Source: Lentisphaeria bacterium UBA7640 (GTDB lineage: Bacteria; Verrucomicrobiota; Lentisphaeria; Victivallales; Victivallaceae). Taken from it: a DNA stretch of 55,688 nucleotides. The notes below the pieces were generated by a model that had not been told where the DNA came from, searched no databases, and saw only the letters and a list, made by a program, of their open reading frames with translations. Shown here piece by piece: positions 25,898-34,391 of this stretch; position 1 is the first letter of the stretch, and every line of letters starts with the position of its first letter. The position numbers were made by a program, and so were the translations under genes. The stretch is from NCBI GenBank assembly GCA_002483765.1, contig DLIO01000114.1, positions 21,197-76,884 of the forward strand, read 5' to 3'.

Positions 25898-28800
25898 ATG
25901 TATTCATTCATAATATCATTGTTGTTAATGGCGGGAATGCTATTGCAGGCTGATGAAATCGGAGCTATCACTGCACCTCGTCCACTAGCGCCCCAAATTA
26001 TTTTAGGTATTAACGGCAAGCCCTCAGCTTCTATTGTTTACGGACTAGAGGACAAAACGACGGCAGAATTTATTTGCAATGAGATGTCGCAGAAGTTTGG
26101 AGTGAAATTATCATTAATAGCAGATACGGATAAAAATATTATCACTGCAAAGGAAAACCTAATTGTATTGGGTAATCTTGCATCAAATCAATTTTGTGCT
26201 TATCTCTATTGCAATTTGTATACTTTTGAAGACCGTTATTTCCCAGGCGGTAACGGCTATGTGCTTAGAACACTATTGAATCCACTCGGTACAGGTAGCA
26301 ACATTGTCGCCTTGGGAGGTTCAACTCCTGCAGGAACCAGAAGAGCTTCAGAGGTTTTTTTACAAAAAGTTATTGAGCAAAACGGGGAATTTTTTATCGA
26401 GCCACAGTTGGTGGTGAAATGGGGTAAAGATTTTAAGGGAACTAATTATTTCCCATATCGTATGACCGCTGGTCGAGGTCCCTTAGAGTTTGCTGTGAAA
26501 TATCTACGTACTGGCGATAAAAAATATGCAGAGCAGTATAAGGCAGAACTCTTTAAATATTTCAACAATACTCTTCATCTATTTTCTTATTATTCTTCAA
26601 TGCTTTGGGATGTAATGGAGACTAGTGGCGTGTTTAATGATGCTGAAAGGCTCGGAATAGTGCAAAAAGAGCTAGAATTTATGCGTGGAAAAGAAGGATA
26701 TGATTTCTTTTTCTTTAATTATTATAAACCAGAAAGTCATCTTCGCGAACCTCAGAAATTTTATAACCGAGTTCTTGGTAATCATGTGACCCGTGCAGGA
26801 GTGGGTTTTTATTTCGGCTATCGATATTTTGATAAATATTATAAAAACGAAATCCCAAAAGCAGAACTTAAAACTTGGTGGATACTACTGGATAATCTCT
26901 GGAGCTCATTCTTCAAAAGCTATCGTAATCTTGATGAATCTTTTACGCAACATGGTTTCGGAGGTTCTTTAGATAATACACTAGTAATAGGGCTTGCGGA
27001 ACCAGAACTAAGTAAATCATTTTTTGACAATGAGCTGGGAAGGAAGATGGCGGATTATGCCTTTACTCACGTCAATAATATGGGAAAAATGCCAATAGTT
27101 GGGGATAGTGCTGGAATTGCAGGGCCATCTAATTTATTTTCAAAACTCGCCTATGCTTATAATGATGGACGCTATTTGTACATGGCGCAAAAAACTGGTG
27201 ATGGTGCAATCTCTACCGACGAACCAATCAGAGGATTTGTAACGGATTTAGAACCAGTTGTTCCGCACAAACATCTTGGTGCATACGCGGTAAAGCCACA
27301 CTCGATATGGCCAGAAAAACCTGAAGTTAATTCTTTTGATAAACTTTCATTTCGTGGAGGCTTTAATGTTCTTGATCCATATTTGTTGATTGATGGTCGA
27401 GGTGGACTTTCCCATTCTTATATGGATCAAAACACAATTGCTGAATATTCTCAAAATGCTCAAGTGTGGGTGTGTCAGCCTGACGAATTTTTCTATTCCG
27501 GTTTGGCAGATCACAATGCTGCCAGTTATTTTTATAACGGCCTTGCTCCACAAAAACTCCCTCAACAGGCAAAGCTCGCGAAACTATCTAATAGTAAAAA
27601 TTTCTCCTATTCTCATACTTACCTCCCTGATTATGGCAATGCGACTTGGCATCGTCATGTCTTGCATTTCAAGGATCGGGGTCCTTTTGCGGTAATAGAT
27701 TTGCTGGTGCCAAAATCACCCGGCGATTACTTGGTCAATTTTAACTGGCATTTTTTGGGCAATGGAAAAGTTAAAGATCAAAATAGTTATTACGGGCAAT
27801 GTACTGTTGGCAAAAATGAGACTGGCTTTTTCTTAACTTATCCAACATCAACAGATAGCGTGTTTGAATATCGTGATTCAAAGCGTAAGAAGTTTATGGA
27901 AAAATCATATATTTTGCCTGCTGAATTGGAATTCATTTCACTTGTACTGAATAAGAAATCGACAGGTACTCCAATTGGTATGTTGACTTTGCTTTCCGCT
28001 TGGCGTATCAGCAAAGACACGACGCCGACGGTTAAGCAAATTGATCAGACTTGTTATTGGATTAAGTTCAACAATCAAAGTTTTTATATAGTTATGCCAT
28101 TGCCTGGAGAAAATAATTATAAAAATGATAAAATTAAAGTGGTTGCCGATTTTGTGGCTTTTTCTGATAAAACAATGTTCTTAGTGAATGCGACCCAAGT
28201 AATAATCGACCAGCGTGAAGTTTTCAAAAGCGAAAAACCTTTTACGGGAGAAATTATACTAGATGGCTTGGATTTGGACAAGTTATCTGCCGAAAGTACT
28301 GTCTCCAAAGTTGCATCTTCACCTGTGGCAACACTTCCCGTTGTTGGAGAAATTATAAAATCGGTTAACGTTGAATCTGGAACTAAACTGTTAAAAACAG
28401 CATCAGGATTTGTTATTGGCACAGCAGAAGGAAATATTGTTCACTTTGACTCGAAGTTACAAAAACAAAATTCATTTAAGGCAGAAGGTGAAATTTTAAG
28501 TCTAATCAGCAGTAATGATGAAGGAATTATAGCTGGCTCTGCAAGTGGAAAATTATACCGTTTTGACTCAAACTTAAAGATGAAATGGCAGGTGACTATT
28601 CCACAAAATAACTGGTATGCTTTATGGTATAGTTTGGGAGGCCCGCAAGTTAAAACTCTATTTACTACAGGATTTAATGGGGAATCAATAATTTTTGCAG
28701 GAATGGGCGACGCAACGCTTCAAGCTGTAAGTGATGACGGAAAATTGCTATGGAATAGAATATTAGAGTATGGGATACCTTGTGAACTTATCGCGGGTGA

Positions 28801-29437
28801 TTTCAGAGGTAAAGGTACAGAATTGATTGCTGGAACAGGTATAATTTCATCAACACCTGAGATGTATGTCGTAACCCCTGCTGGCAAAATCATGTTCAAT
28901 AGCCGAGCACAAAACTCTGGTGCTGGCACGGGAATTACTTTGCTGAGAAAAGTTGATGACAAACTACTAGCGGGAACTTCTTATGGGACTTTAGGATTAT
29001 ACAGAATAAATAAAGATAGCTTAGGGACAAAAGGAGCTATTCATAAAATTTGGGATATTAGTCTAGGACGAAAATTGAATGGAGCAGCAATGTTCTCGCA
29101 AGCGGGAAAAACAATAATTGCAGCAATCTCTGATTCAGGATTTATCAATGCCTTTGATATGCAAGGCAAACAATTGTGGTTTACAGATTTGGATCATCCG
29201 GTAAAATTAATCAAAGGAATCCCTGACAAAAATGAATTGATTGTGGTGACCTTGAAAAATATATTCATTATAGATACTGATGGTATAAAACTCGCTGTTC
29301 AGGAGATGCCTGAAAACGTAATTGACTTTTCAATCGCTAAAGCTGATGGTGAAACGTTCATAACCATATTAACCGAGGATAATATAATACAATTGCGGTT
29401 ATCTTCAGCAAATTGTATCACTCGCATAGGTGAATAA
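25898..29437 (+). CDS. Secreted heparinase II/III-like protein with C-terminal beta-propeller
   Basis: An 1179-residue protein with a short signal peptide (about 1-18). An N-terminal alpha/beta region (about 25-165, with LIVLGNLASN, GGNGYVLRTL, GTGSNIVALGGS) resembles the leading domain of some polysaccharide-degrading enzymes. A helical toroid follows (about 185-440), then a beta-sandwich with FRGGFNVLDPYLLIDGRGG and WHRHVLHFKDRGPFAVID (about 485-720), the pattern of heparinase II/III-like lyases. From about 825 onward, repeats such as GFVIGTAEGNIVHFDS, GIIAGSASGKLYRFDS and TLQAVSDDGKLLWNR indicate a PQQ/WD-type propeller. It likely attacks an extracellular uronate polysaccharide. The fusion of lyase and propeller is unusual. 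Confidence 0.7.
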   Translation: MYSFIISLLLMAGMLLQADEIGAITAPRPLAPQIILGINGKPSASIVYGLEDKTTAEFICNEMSQKFGVKLSLIADTDKNIITAKENLIVLGNLASNQFCAYLYCNLYTFEDRYFPGGNGYVLRTLLNPLGTGSNIVALGGSTPAGTRRASEVFLQKVIEQNGEFFIEPQLVVKWGKDFKGTNYFPYRMTAGRGPLEFAVKYLRTGDKKYAEQYKAELFKYFNNTLHLFSYYSSMLWDVMETSGVFNDAERLGIVQKELEFMRGKEGYDFFFFNYYKPESHLREPQKFYNRVLGNHVTRAGVGFYFGYRYFDKYYKNEIPKAELKTWWILLDNLWSSFFKSYRNLDESFTQHGFGGSLDNTLVIGLAEPELSKSFFDNELGRKMADYAFTHVNNMGKMPIVGDSAGIAGPSNLFSKLAYAYNDGRYLYMAQKTGDGAISTDEPIRGFVTDLEPVVPHKHLGAYAVKPHSIWPEKPEVNSFDKLSFRGGFNVLDPYLLIDGRGGLSHSYMDQNTIAEYSQNAQVWVCQPDEFFYSGLADHNAASYFYNGLAPQKLPQQAKLAKLSNSKNFSYSHTYLPDYGNATWHRHVLHFKDRGPFAVIDLLVPKSPGDYLVNFNWHFLGNGKVKDQNSYYGQCTVGKNETGFFLTYPTSTDSVFEYRDSKRKKFMEKSYILPAELEFISLVLNKKSTGTPIGMLTLLSAWRISKDTTPTVKQIDQTCYWIKFNNQSFYIVMPLPGENNYKNDKIKVVADFVAFSDKTMFLVNATQVIIDQREVFKSEKPFTGEIILDGLDLDKLSAESTVSKVASSPVATLPVVGEIIKSVNVESGTKLLKTASGFVIGTAEGNIVHFDSKLQKQNSFKAEGEILSLISSNDEGIIAGSASGKLYRFDSNLKMKWQVTIPQNNWYALWYSLGGPQVKTLFTTGFNGESIIFAGMGDATLQAVSDDGKLLWNRILEYGIPCELIAGDFRGKGTELIAGTGIISSTPEMYVVTPAGKIMFNSRAQNSGAGTGITLLRKVDDKLLAGTSYGTLGLYRINKDSLGTKGAIHKIWDISLGRKLNGAAMFSQAGKTIIAAISDSGFINAFDMQGKQLWFTDLDHPVKLIKGIPDKNELIVVTLKNIFIIDTDGIKLAVQEMPENVIDFSIAKADGETFITILTEDNIIQLRLSSANCITRIGE

Positions 29438-29532
29438 GTTTTCTAAATTAAATCCAGTGAACATCAACTGGACCAGTTACCAGTATTTCTGCACAACTTT
29501 CATGAAAGAGGTTGGTGAAAACATCCGAAGCT

Positions 29533-30642
29533 TTAAATCAGGGCTTCGGCGACTAGGTCCCAGAAGTTTAGACCATGTTTGGTTAGTTTGATTTGATTTT
29601 CAGTGACCTTAAACAGATTCCGTACTGGTTGTGGTAATACGTTTATCGTCGCGGTCAGCTCTGCCCAGGAACGTAAACAATACTTTAGAGTGTAGACTCT
29701 TTCCCATTGTTCGCGTTTCCAGCCAGCGACAGTGCGCAGGCCGATTGAAAATATTTCATTAATCCGAGCCTCCGACGCGATAATGTCGAGCTCGGCCGCT
29801 TGGTCTTCGAGCCATTCTGATAACGAATAAACCTGAGTCCAGCGGTCACGTCCGTTGAACGAAGACGCTGCGGGACCGAGACCGAGATAACGACCTCCGT
29901 ACCAGATATTGCGGTTGTGACGACATTGGTTTTCGTCAGCGGCATAGTTTGAAATTTCATAACGTGGCATTCCGGCTGCGGATAATATTTTATTGGCAGT
30001 GTTCCACATTTTAATACTGAGTTCGTCATCAATTGTATTGTTTTCACCCAAACGTGCTACCAAAGCAGTTCCTTCCTCTATGCTCAAGTTGTAACATGAA
30101 ACATGGTCGACTCCTGATGCGATGACGCGATTGAGATCACTTTCCCAATCTTCCAAAGTCTGCCCAGGAATAGCGTAAATTAGGTCGATATTGAATTTTA
30201 AGTTCGGCACAGCACGAATGCATTTGATGGCGGAATTAATGGCTTGATCGGAACAGCGACGCCCAAGTTTTTCTCGCAGCTGGGGATTAAACGTTTGAAC
30301 GCCCATGCTGATTCGAGTGATATATTTTGCCAGTAACTCTATTTTTTCGCTAGAGATGGTTTCAGGATTGCTTTCAATACTAATCTCAGTATTATTGCCA
30401 GTGAATCTGCACAGGGCTTTGAATAAGCATTCGAGGTTGGCTTCACTGAGTGCGGTCGGAGTGCCACCGCCGATGAAAATAGTTTCGAGCGGCTTTTCTA
30501 GCTCCGCAGAATCTAGCTGTTCAATGATTTTATCCAGCCATTGCGTGATTTGCATATTATCGGCTGTCACGATCGAGTAAAAAGCGCAATAATCACATTT
30601 GCTGCTGCAGAATGGAACATGAATATAAAGGTTTTCACCCAT
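29533..30642 (-). CDS. hemW: Radical SAM heme chaperone HemW
   Basis: A 369-residue radical SAM protein of the coproporphyrinogen-dehydrogenase-like family. The cluster motif CSSKCDYCAF follows MGENLYIHVPF. GGGTPTAL, ISIESNPE, ISMGVQTFN and FNIDLIYAIPGQT are all present. HemW is thought to insert haem into proteins rather than make coproporphyrin; the short form with CxxxCxxC then F fits that group. I start at MGENLY, whose ATG overlaps the stop of the upstream oxidoreductase gene (TAATG), so the two are coupled. Confidence 0.9.
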   Translation of the reverse strand: MGENLYIHVPFCSSKCDYCAFYSIVTADNMQITQWLDKIIEQLDSAELEKPLETIFIGGGTPTALSEANLECLFKALCRFTGNNTEISIESNPETISSEKIELLAKYITRISMGVQTFNPQLREKLGRRCSDQAINSAIKCIRAVPNLKFNIDLIYAIPGQTLEDWESDLNRVIASGVDHVSCYNLSIEEGTALVARLGENNTIDDELSIKMWNTANKILSAAGMPRYEISNYAADENQCRHNRNIWYGGRYLGLGPAASSFNGRDRWTQVYSLSEWLEDQAAELDIIASEARINEIFSIGLRTVAGWKREQWERVYTLKYCLRSWAELTATINVLPQPVRNLFKVTENQIKLTKHGLNFWDLVAEALI

Positions 30643-31625
30643 TAAATGATATTTCCACAATAGGCATCAATAATAATTTCAGTCGCCACACGAGCTGCTT
30701 TTCCGGAAACCAAGGGTTCGCGGTCTTGTTCTATTGCCTCAATAAAATCTGTGATAATGGCTTCATGCCCTGTCGTATTAGTGACCGTGGCGCTGGCGAA
30801 ACCACTATGCCGTTTTTCGCCGCCGGCAACACTGGGATTTTTCAGATCACCTATTTGCCATTCGGTAATGATATCTCTTTCAAGAACCAGATAACCGAGT
30901 TCAGAATGAATTGTCATACGGGCAGGAAAACCTGGCGTAGTGGCTGTCGATGCGGTAATTGAACCAATCATGCCGTCGGCGTGCCTAAACAACGCTACGC
31001 CGTAGTCCTCGCCTTCCATCTGGTGCAAAAATGTTCCCATCATGCTTACGGTTTTTTCTGGACGTCCAAAAAACCACGCATAGATGTCAATGTTGTGACA
31101 AGCTTGCTGGATGAATGGCCCGCCGCCATCGATAGCTTTATTACCTCGATATGGCGCACTATCATAATAGGCTTGGTCGCGATAAAACTTTGCCAGCAAT
31201 TCGCAAGCGAAAACTCGCCCAAGCTTACCTTGTTCCAATAACTCTTTAACAATCATGTTGTCCGGCGCGGTGCGGTGTTGATAACTAACTGCCAGTTTCA
31301 CATGGTTTTCGTCACATTCACGGATTGCTGTATCCATGGCAGGAATGCTGATCCCGAGTGGCTTTTCGCAGATAACATGTTTGCCGAGTCGCGCAGCAGC
31401 GACGATTCCAAGATGATGTAACCCATTTGGAGTGGTAATGATGACTGCGTCAAATGGTGTTTTAATAGATTCTAAAGATGGAGCAACCTCGATATTATCC
31501 GAAGCTCCTTCTGGGCGCTTGCCAGAACGTGATACAATGCCGACTAATTCAGCGTTGGCGATATTTTTCAAAGCTTTAACATAGGCTCCAGCAATATTGC
31601 CACTACCGACTATAATGAATTTCAT
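30642..31625 (-). CDS. Gfo/Idh/MocA-family oxidoreductase
   Basis: A 327-residue NAD(P)-dependent dehydrogenase. The N-terminal Rossmann fold has FIIVGSGNIAGAYVKAL and the hallmark ICEKPLG near 90-96; the C-terminal half holds the catalytic-site segment GGGPFIQQACHNIDIYAWFFG. The family oxidises or epimerises sugars, inositol and related polyols. GGAGG lies 8 nt before the ATG. It sits between a chagasin-type lipoprotein gene and hemW, all in one direction. The substrate is unknown. Confidence 0.9.
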   Translation of the reverse strand: MKFIIVGSGNIAGAYVKALKNIANAELVGIVSRSGKRPEGASDNIEVAPSLESIKTPFDAVIITTPNGLHHLGIVAAARLGKHVICEKPLGISIPAMDTAIRECDENHVKLAVSYQHRTAPDNMIVKELLEQGKLGRVFACELLAKFYRDQAYYDSAPYRGNKAIDGGGPFIQQACHNIDIYAWFFGRPEKTVSMMGTFLHQMEGEDYGVALFRHADGMIGSITASTATTPGFPARMTIHSELGYLVLERDIITEWQIGDLKNPSVAGGEKRHSGFASATVTNTTGHEAIITDFIEAIEQDREPLVSGKAARVATEIIIDAYCGNII

Positions 31626-31630
31626 ATTAA

Positions 31631-31984
31631 TTAACCTCCAATTTCAAAACAGTAACGTACAGTTTTGGCGGGCTCTTGATCTTTTTCCCATGAACGAATA
31701 TAAATCGCCTCAAAAACACCCCGTCCTGCGTTTTTGCCTTTTATCACGTATCGTCGTTTTCCGGGTGCGCCAGGAATATCTTTATCGGGTGCGATATAAC
31801 GGGTTTCAATAATCTCAAATACCCGTAAATCACACATATAAATGTGCCATGAATAACCTGTTGATGGATTTTCCTCCAATTCAATAGTGTAAGTTTCTTT
31901 CGGTTGTAGGAGAACCACCTCAGTGGCGGTACGGCAACCAGTCAAAAGGAGCGTTAGCAATCCGAGCATTAGAAGTTTTTTCAT
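31631..31984 (-). CDS. Chagasin-like cysteine-protease inhibitor (I42), lipoprotein
   Basis: A 117-residue lipoprotein with lipobox LLLTGC (cysteine at 17). The mature part shows the three inhibitor loops of family I42: ENPSTGYSW (the NPTTGY loop), a glycine-rich IPGAPGKRRYV loop and an IRSWEKD segment matching the RPW loop. Chagasin-family proteins block papain-like proteases. Being lipid-anchored, this one would protect the envelope or act outside the cell. It ends 5 nt before the oxidoreductase start and is likely co-transcribed with it. Confidence 0.82.
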   Translation of the reverse strand: MKKLLMLGLLTLLLTGCRTATEVVLLQPKETYTIELEENPSTGYSWHIYMCDLRVFEIIETRYIAPDKDIPGAPGKRRYVIKGKNAGRGVFEAIYIRSWEKDQEPAKTVRYCFEIGG

Positions 31985-32119
31985 TTTTTAACATCTCAAT
32001 AAGTTTACGGTTAATGTTATTATTTATACAATGACCTTTTTGCGGTAAAAATCAACCTGATTTTCTATGTAATAAGAGCTCCCTGCTCGCAATTCGATTC
32101 ACAACAATCCGAAAATTGT

Positions 32120-32494
32120 TCAAAGTGGAATGATATATACGGTATAATTAGAGTTCTCCCATACCATAGTTTTTGCGGCGCCATCAAATTTTATTTCCAG
32201 AAGATTTGATTCATTGGCATCGACATATTTAATGCGGTAATGATCGTTACCATTTTGGTGCACAACAAATGCAGGGCTAACTTCAACATCGCGAAACTTC
32301 AGAAACCGTTGTTTTTGCTCCTTAAAGACCAGCTTGTTGAGTGAAGTTTTAAAACTTTCAACAACTTTGTTCTTCTCCTTCGCATCGATGTAAATATCAG
32401 CTTGAAAAAGTGGCTGAGATTCAAACGAGCAACCAGTAGACAACATAAATAACGCGACTACAACTACAATACTGACGACAATTCTTAAAAACAT
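32120..32494 (-). CDS. Small lipoprotein, unknown function
   Basis: A 124-residue protein with a hydrophobic signal and lipobox LSTGC (cysteine near 22). The mature part (about 100 residues) has alternating beta-like segments (QADIYIDAKEK, HYRIKYVDANESNLLEIKFDG) and matches no family I recognise. The ATG at 32494 is chosen over an upstream TTG because GAGG lies 6 nt before it. Stand-alone gene. Confidence 0.6.
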   Translation of the reverse strand: MFLRIVVSIVVVVALFMLSTGCSFESQPLFQADIYIDAKEKNKVVESFKTSLNKLVFKEQKQRFLKFRDVEVSPAFVVHQNGNDHYRIKYVDANESNLLEIKFDGAAKTMVWENSNYTVYIIPL

Positions 32495-32700
32495 ATTCAA
32501 CCTCAATCTATAAATTTCATTTTACAATAACCTCTATCGAAGTTATGTCAATTTCAAGAGGAAATTTAGAAGGCATAAGTTGAACAAATGGAAAATCAAT
32601 AAATTTTTGTGTAGAGACGAAAATAAAAATGATACTAGGGTTATGATCTTGTAATTCGCATTATCAAGCGGTAAATATGGGTAAAAATGAGAATCACGGC

Positions 32701-32734
32701 AAAAAAAAGACTTACGCGTTTTTATACGTAAGTC
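32701..32734 (-). terminator. Terminator of the tRNA pair
   Basis: On the minus strand an 8-bp stem GACTTACG/CGTAAGTC encloses a 10-nt AT-rich loop and is followed by a run of at least eight T. It lies 11 nt past the tRNA-Leu 3' end. Confidence 0.85.
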
Positions 32735-32745
32735 GTTGATAGTGA

Positions 32746-32831
32746 TGGTACCCGGGGCGGGACTCGAACCCGCACACCCTAACGGATAACAGATTTTAAG
32801 TCTGTTGCGTCTGCCATTCCGCCACCCGGGC
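32746..32831 (-). tRNA. tRNA-Leu (TAA)
   Basis: An 86-nt class II tRNA including an encoded CCA end. The acceptor stem GCCCGGG pairs with CCCGGGT, the anticodon loop is CTTAAAA with anticodon TAA, there is a long variable arm, and the T-loop is GTTCGAGTC. It is second in a two-tRNA transcript, 12 nt after tRNA-Arg. Confidence 0.95.
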
Positions 32832-32843
32832 AACAAAAGTTAC

Positions 32844-32920
32844 TGGTGTACCCGGCGGGATTCGAACCCACGACCTCTTGCTCCGGAGGCAAGCGCTCTA
32901 TCCAGCTGAGCTACGGATAC
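32844..32920 (-). tRNA. tRNA-Arg (CCG)
   Basis: A 77-nt tRNA with encoded CCA. The acceptor stem GTATCCG pairs with CGGGTAC. The D-arm is GCTC...GAGC, the anticodon stem CTTGC/GCAAG holds the loop CTCCGGA (anticodon CCG), and the T-loop is GTTCGAATC. It is the first gene of the tRNA pair. Confidence 0.95.
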
Positions 32921-33119
32921 CTACTTTTAAAGAACTGCCACATCAACTAGCGCAAATCAATGCACCTGTTTCAATGATAATCCCTTAAAAGTTTATAATA
33001 TATACTGTTTTAAAGTATTTAAAAGTCAGCCACCCAATAAATGAGGCGGTTTTATTGCATTTCACGCTAATAGACGCAAAGATGCAATTCATCAAGAGAG
33101 CCAATACAATTGAGCCGTA

Positions 33120-34382
33120 TTATCTTGCCGGAGTTTTAAAATCGGGACGCGATGGGTTGCGGTGACGATTGTTGTCTCGTTTACGGCTACCCCTTTTGCC
33201 TCCCTTAAACTGAATTGCCGGTTGTTCTGGCCACTTTTGCTCTAGTATCTTAGAATGCCATTCAGCTTCATTTTGGATCATCAGTAACTCACGAGCATGA
33301 ACATAACCTGCCATATCGATAATTCGTGCAATTTTTGATGAATTAACTAAAGCGGTTTGCAGATACAGCATACGTTCAGCTGAAAAAAACAACCGTTTAA
33401 TTAGTGTATGTGGCACAAAAACCTCACGGGTCACTTGATTGATTAAGCCCGGCATTCGCGGTTGAAACTCCCAAAGAGCGCCCCGATCGCAGCCACTACG
33501 CTGTTCAATAAACGGCAAAGCAAGCGTCGCCATTGCAATCGAAACACTATCGCGAAATTTGCCTTCAACCACACGTCGATTACGGTATTCAAGCAACTTG
33601 ATGGCGTATCTCATTGCTTCAGTATCCCAATTTCGATCCAAGTACGGTAGAAAAAACTTCAAGAAGCCGTATTGATGAAAAGCCGGTAATATTTTGTGGC
33701 TATAAACTCCCTTCATGATTTTTTCAAGTTCTAGAGTCATCCGTGACTGCGAAGCATGGATAATCAACGGTAATTGGCGAAACAAAGCTTCTTCGGTATC
33801 TTGTTCCATCCTGAAATCGTATTGCCCCAATAATTTCAGCGCGCGCAGCAAACGTACTGGATCTTCTTCAAAACGCAGAAGCGGGTCGCCAATGGTTCTA
33901 ATCGTGCCAGATTCAACGTCACTAATACCATTGCCAGTATAATCAATAATTTTTTCATCTTCTGGATTGTAGAATAGTGCATTGACCGTAAAGTCGCGGC
34001 GCCATGCGTCTTCTTCTGCCGTTCCGTATTCGTTGTCATTAAAGATCATCTTCTCTGGCTGACTTTCAGGTTGAATTTTACCGTCAAAACGTTTATGCGA
34101 AGATTCAGGGGCTTGGCGAAACGTGCTTATCTCAATAATTTCTTTGCCATGGTAAAGGTGGACTAGCCGAAAACGTTTACCAATAATCATCGTGCGCTTG
34201 CGTCCGAAGACCTCTTTAACTTGTTCAGGACGTGCGGCGGTGGAAATATCATAATCCTTAGGACTACGATTAAGCAAAAGGTCACGAATAGCGCCACCGA
34301 CAATATAAGTTTCATAACCGGCCTCATTGAGGCGTCGAACAATATCTTTGATGTAGGTTGCTACATTTAATTTTTTCTGCAT
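33120..34382 (-). CDS. pcnB: Poly(A) polymerase / CCA-adding-like nucleotidyltransferase
   Basis: A 420-residue class II nucleotidyltransferase. The head domain has VGGAIRDLLL (28-37) and the catalytic DYDIS pair, then GKRFRLVHLY and IEISTFR as in PcnB-type enzymes; RRDFTVNALFY and DPVRLLRALKL complete it. The C-terminal tail is very basic (KGGKRGSRKRDNNRHRNP), typical of poly(A) polymerase I rather than a housekeeping CCA enzyme. Both tRNAs next door have genomic CCA, consistent with this not being required for CCA synthesis. It lies 9 nt downstream of nadB. Confidence 0.88.
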   Translation of the reverse strand: MQKKLNVATYIKDIVRRLNEAGYETYIVGGAIRDLLLNRSPKDYDISTAARPEQVKEVFGRKRTMIIGKRFRLVHLYHGKEIIEISTFRQAPESSHKRFDGKIQPESQPEKMIFNDNEYGTAEEDAWRRDFTVNALFYNPEDEKIIDYTGNGISDVESGTIRTIGDPLLRFEEDPVRLLRALKLLGQYDFRMEQDTEEALFRQLPLIIHASQSRMTLELEKIMKGVYSHKILPAFHQYGFLKFFLPYLDRNWDTEAMRYAIKLLEYRNRRVVEGKFRDSVSIAMATLALPFIEQRSGCDRGALWEFQPRMPGLINQVTREVFVPHTLIKRLFFSAERMLYLQTALVNSSKIARIIDMAGYVHARELLMIQNEAEWHSKILEQKWPEQPAIQFKGGKRGSRKRDNNRHRNPSRPDFKTPAR

Positions 34383-34391
34383 GATGTTTTG

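Noticed and set aside
29525..29549. Hairpin CCGAAGC/GCTTCGG between convergent genes as a terminator
   Set aside because: It overlaps the hemW coding end and has no T-run on either strand.
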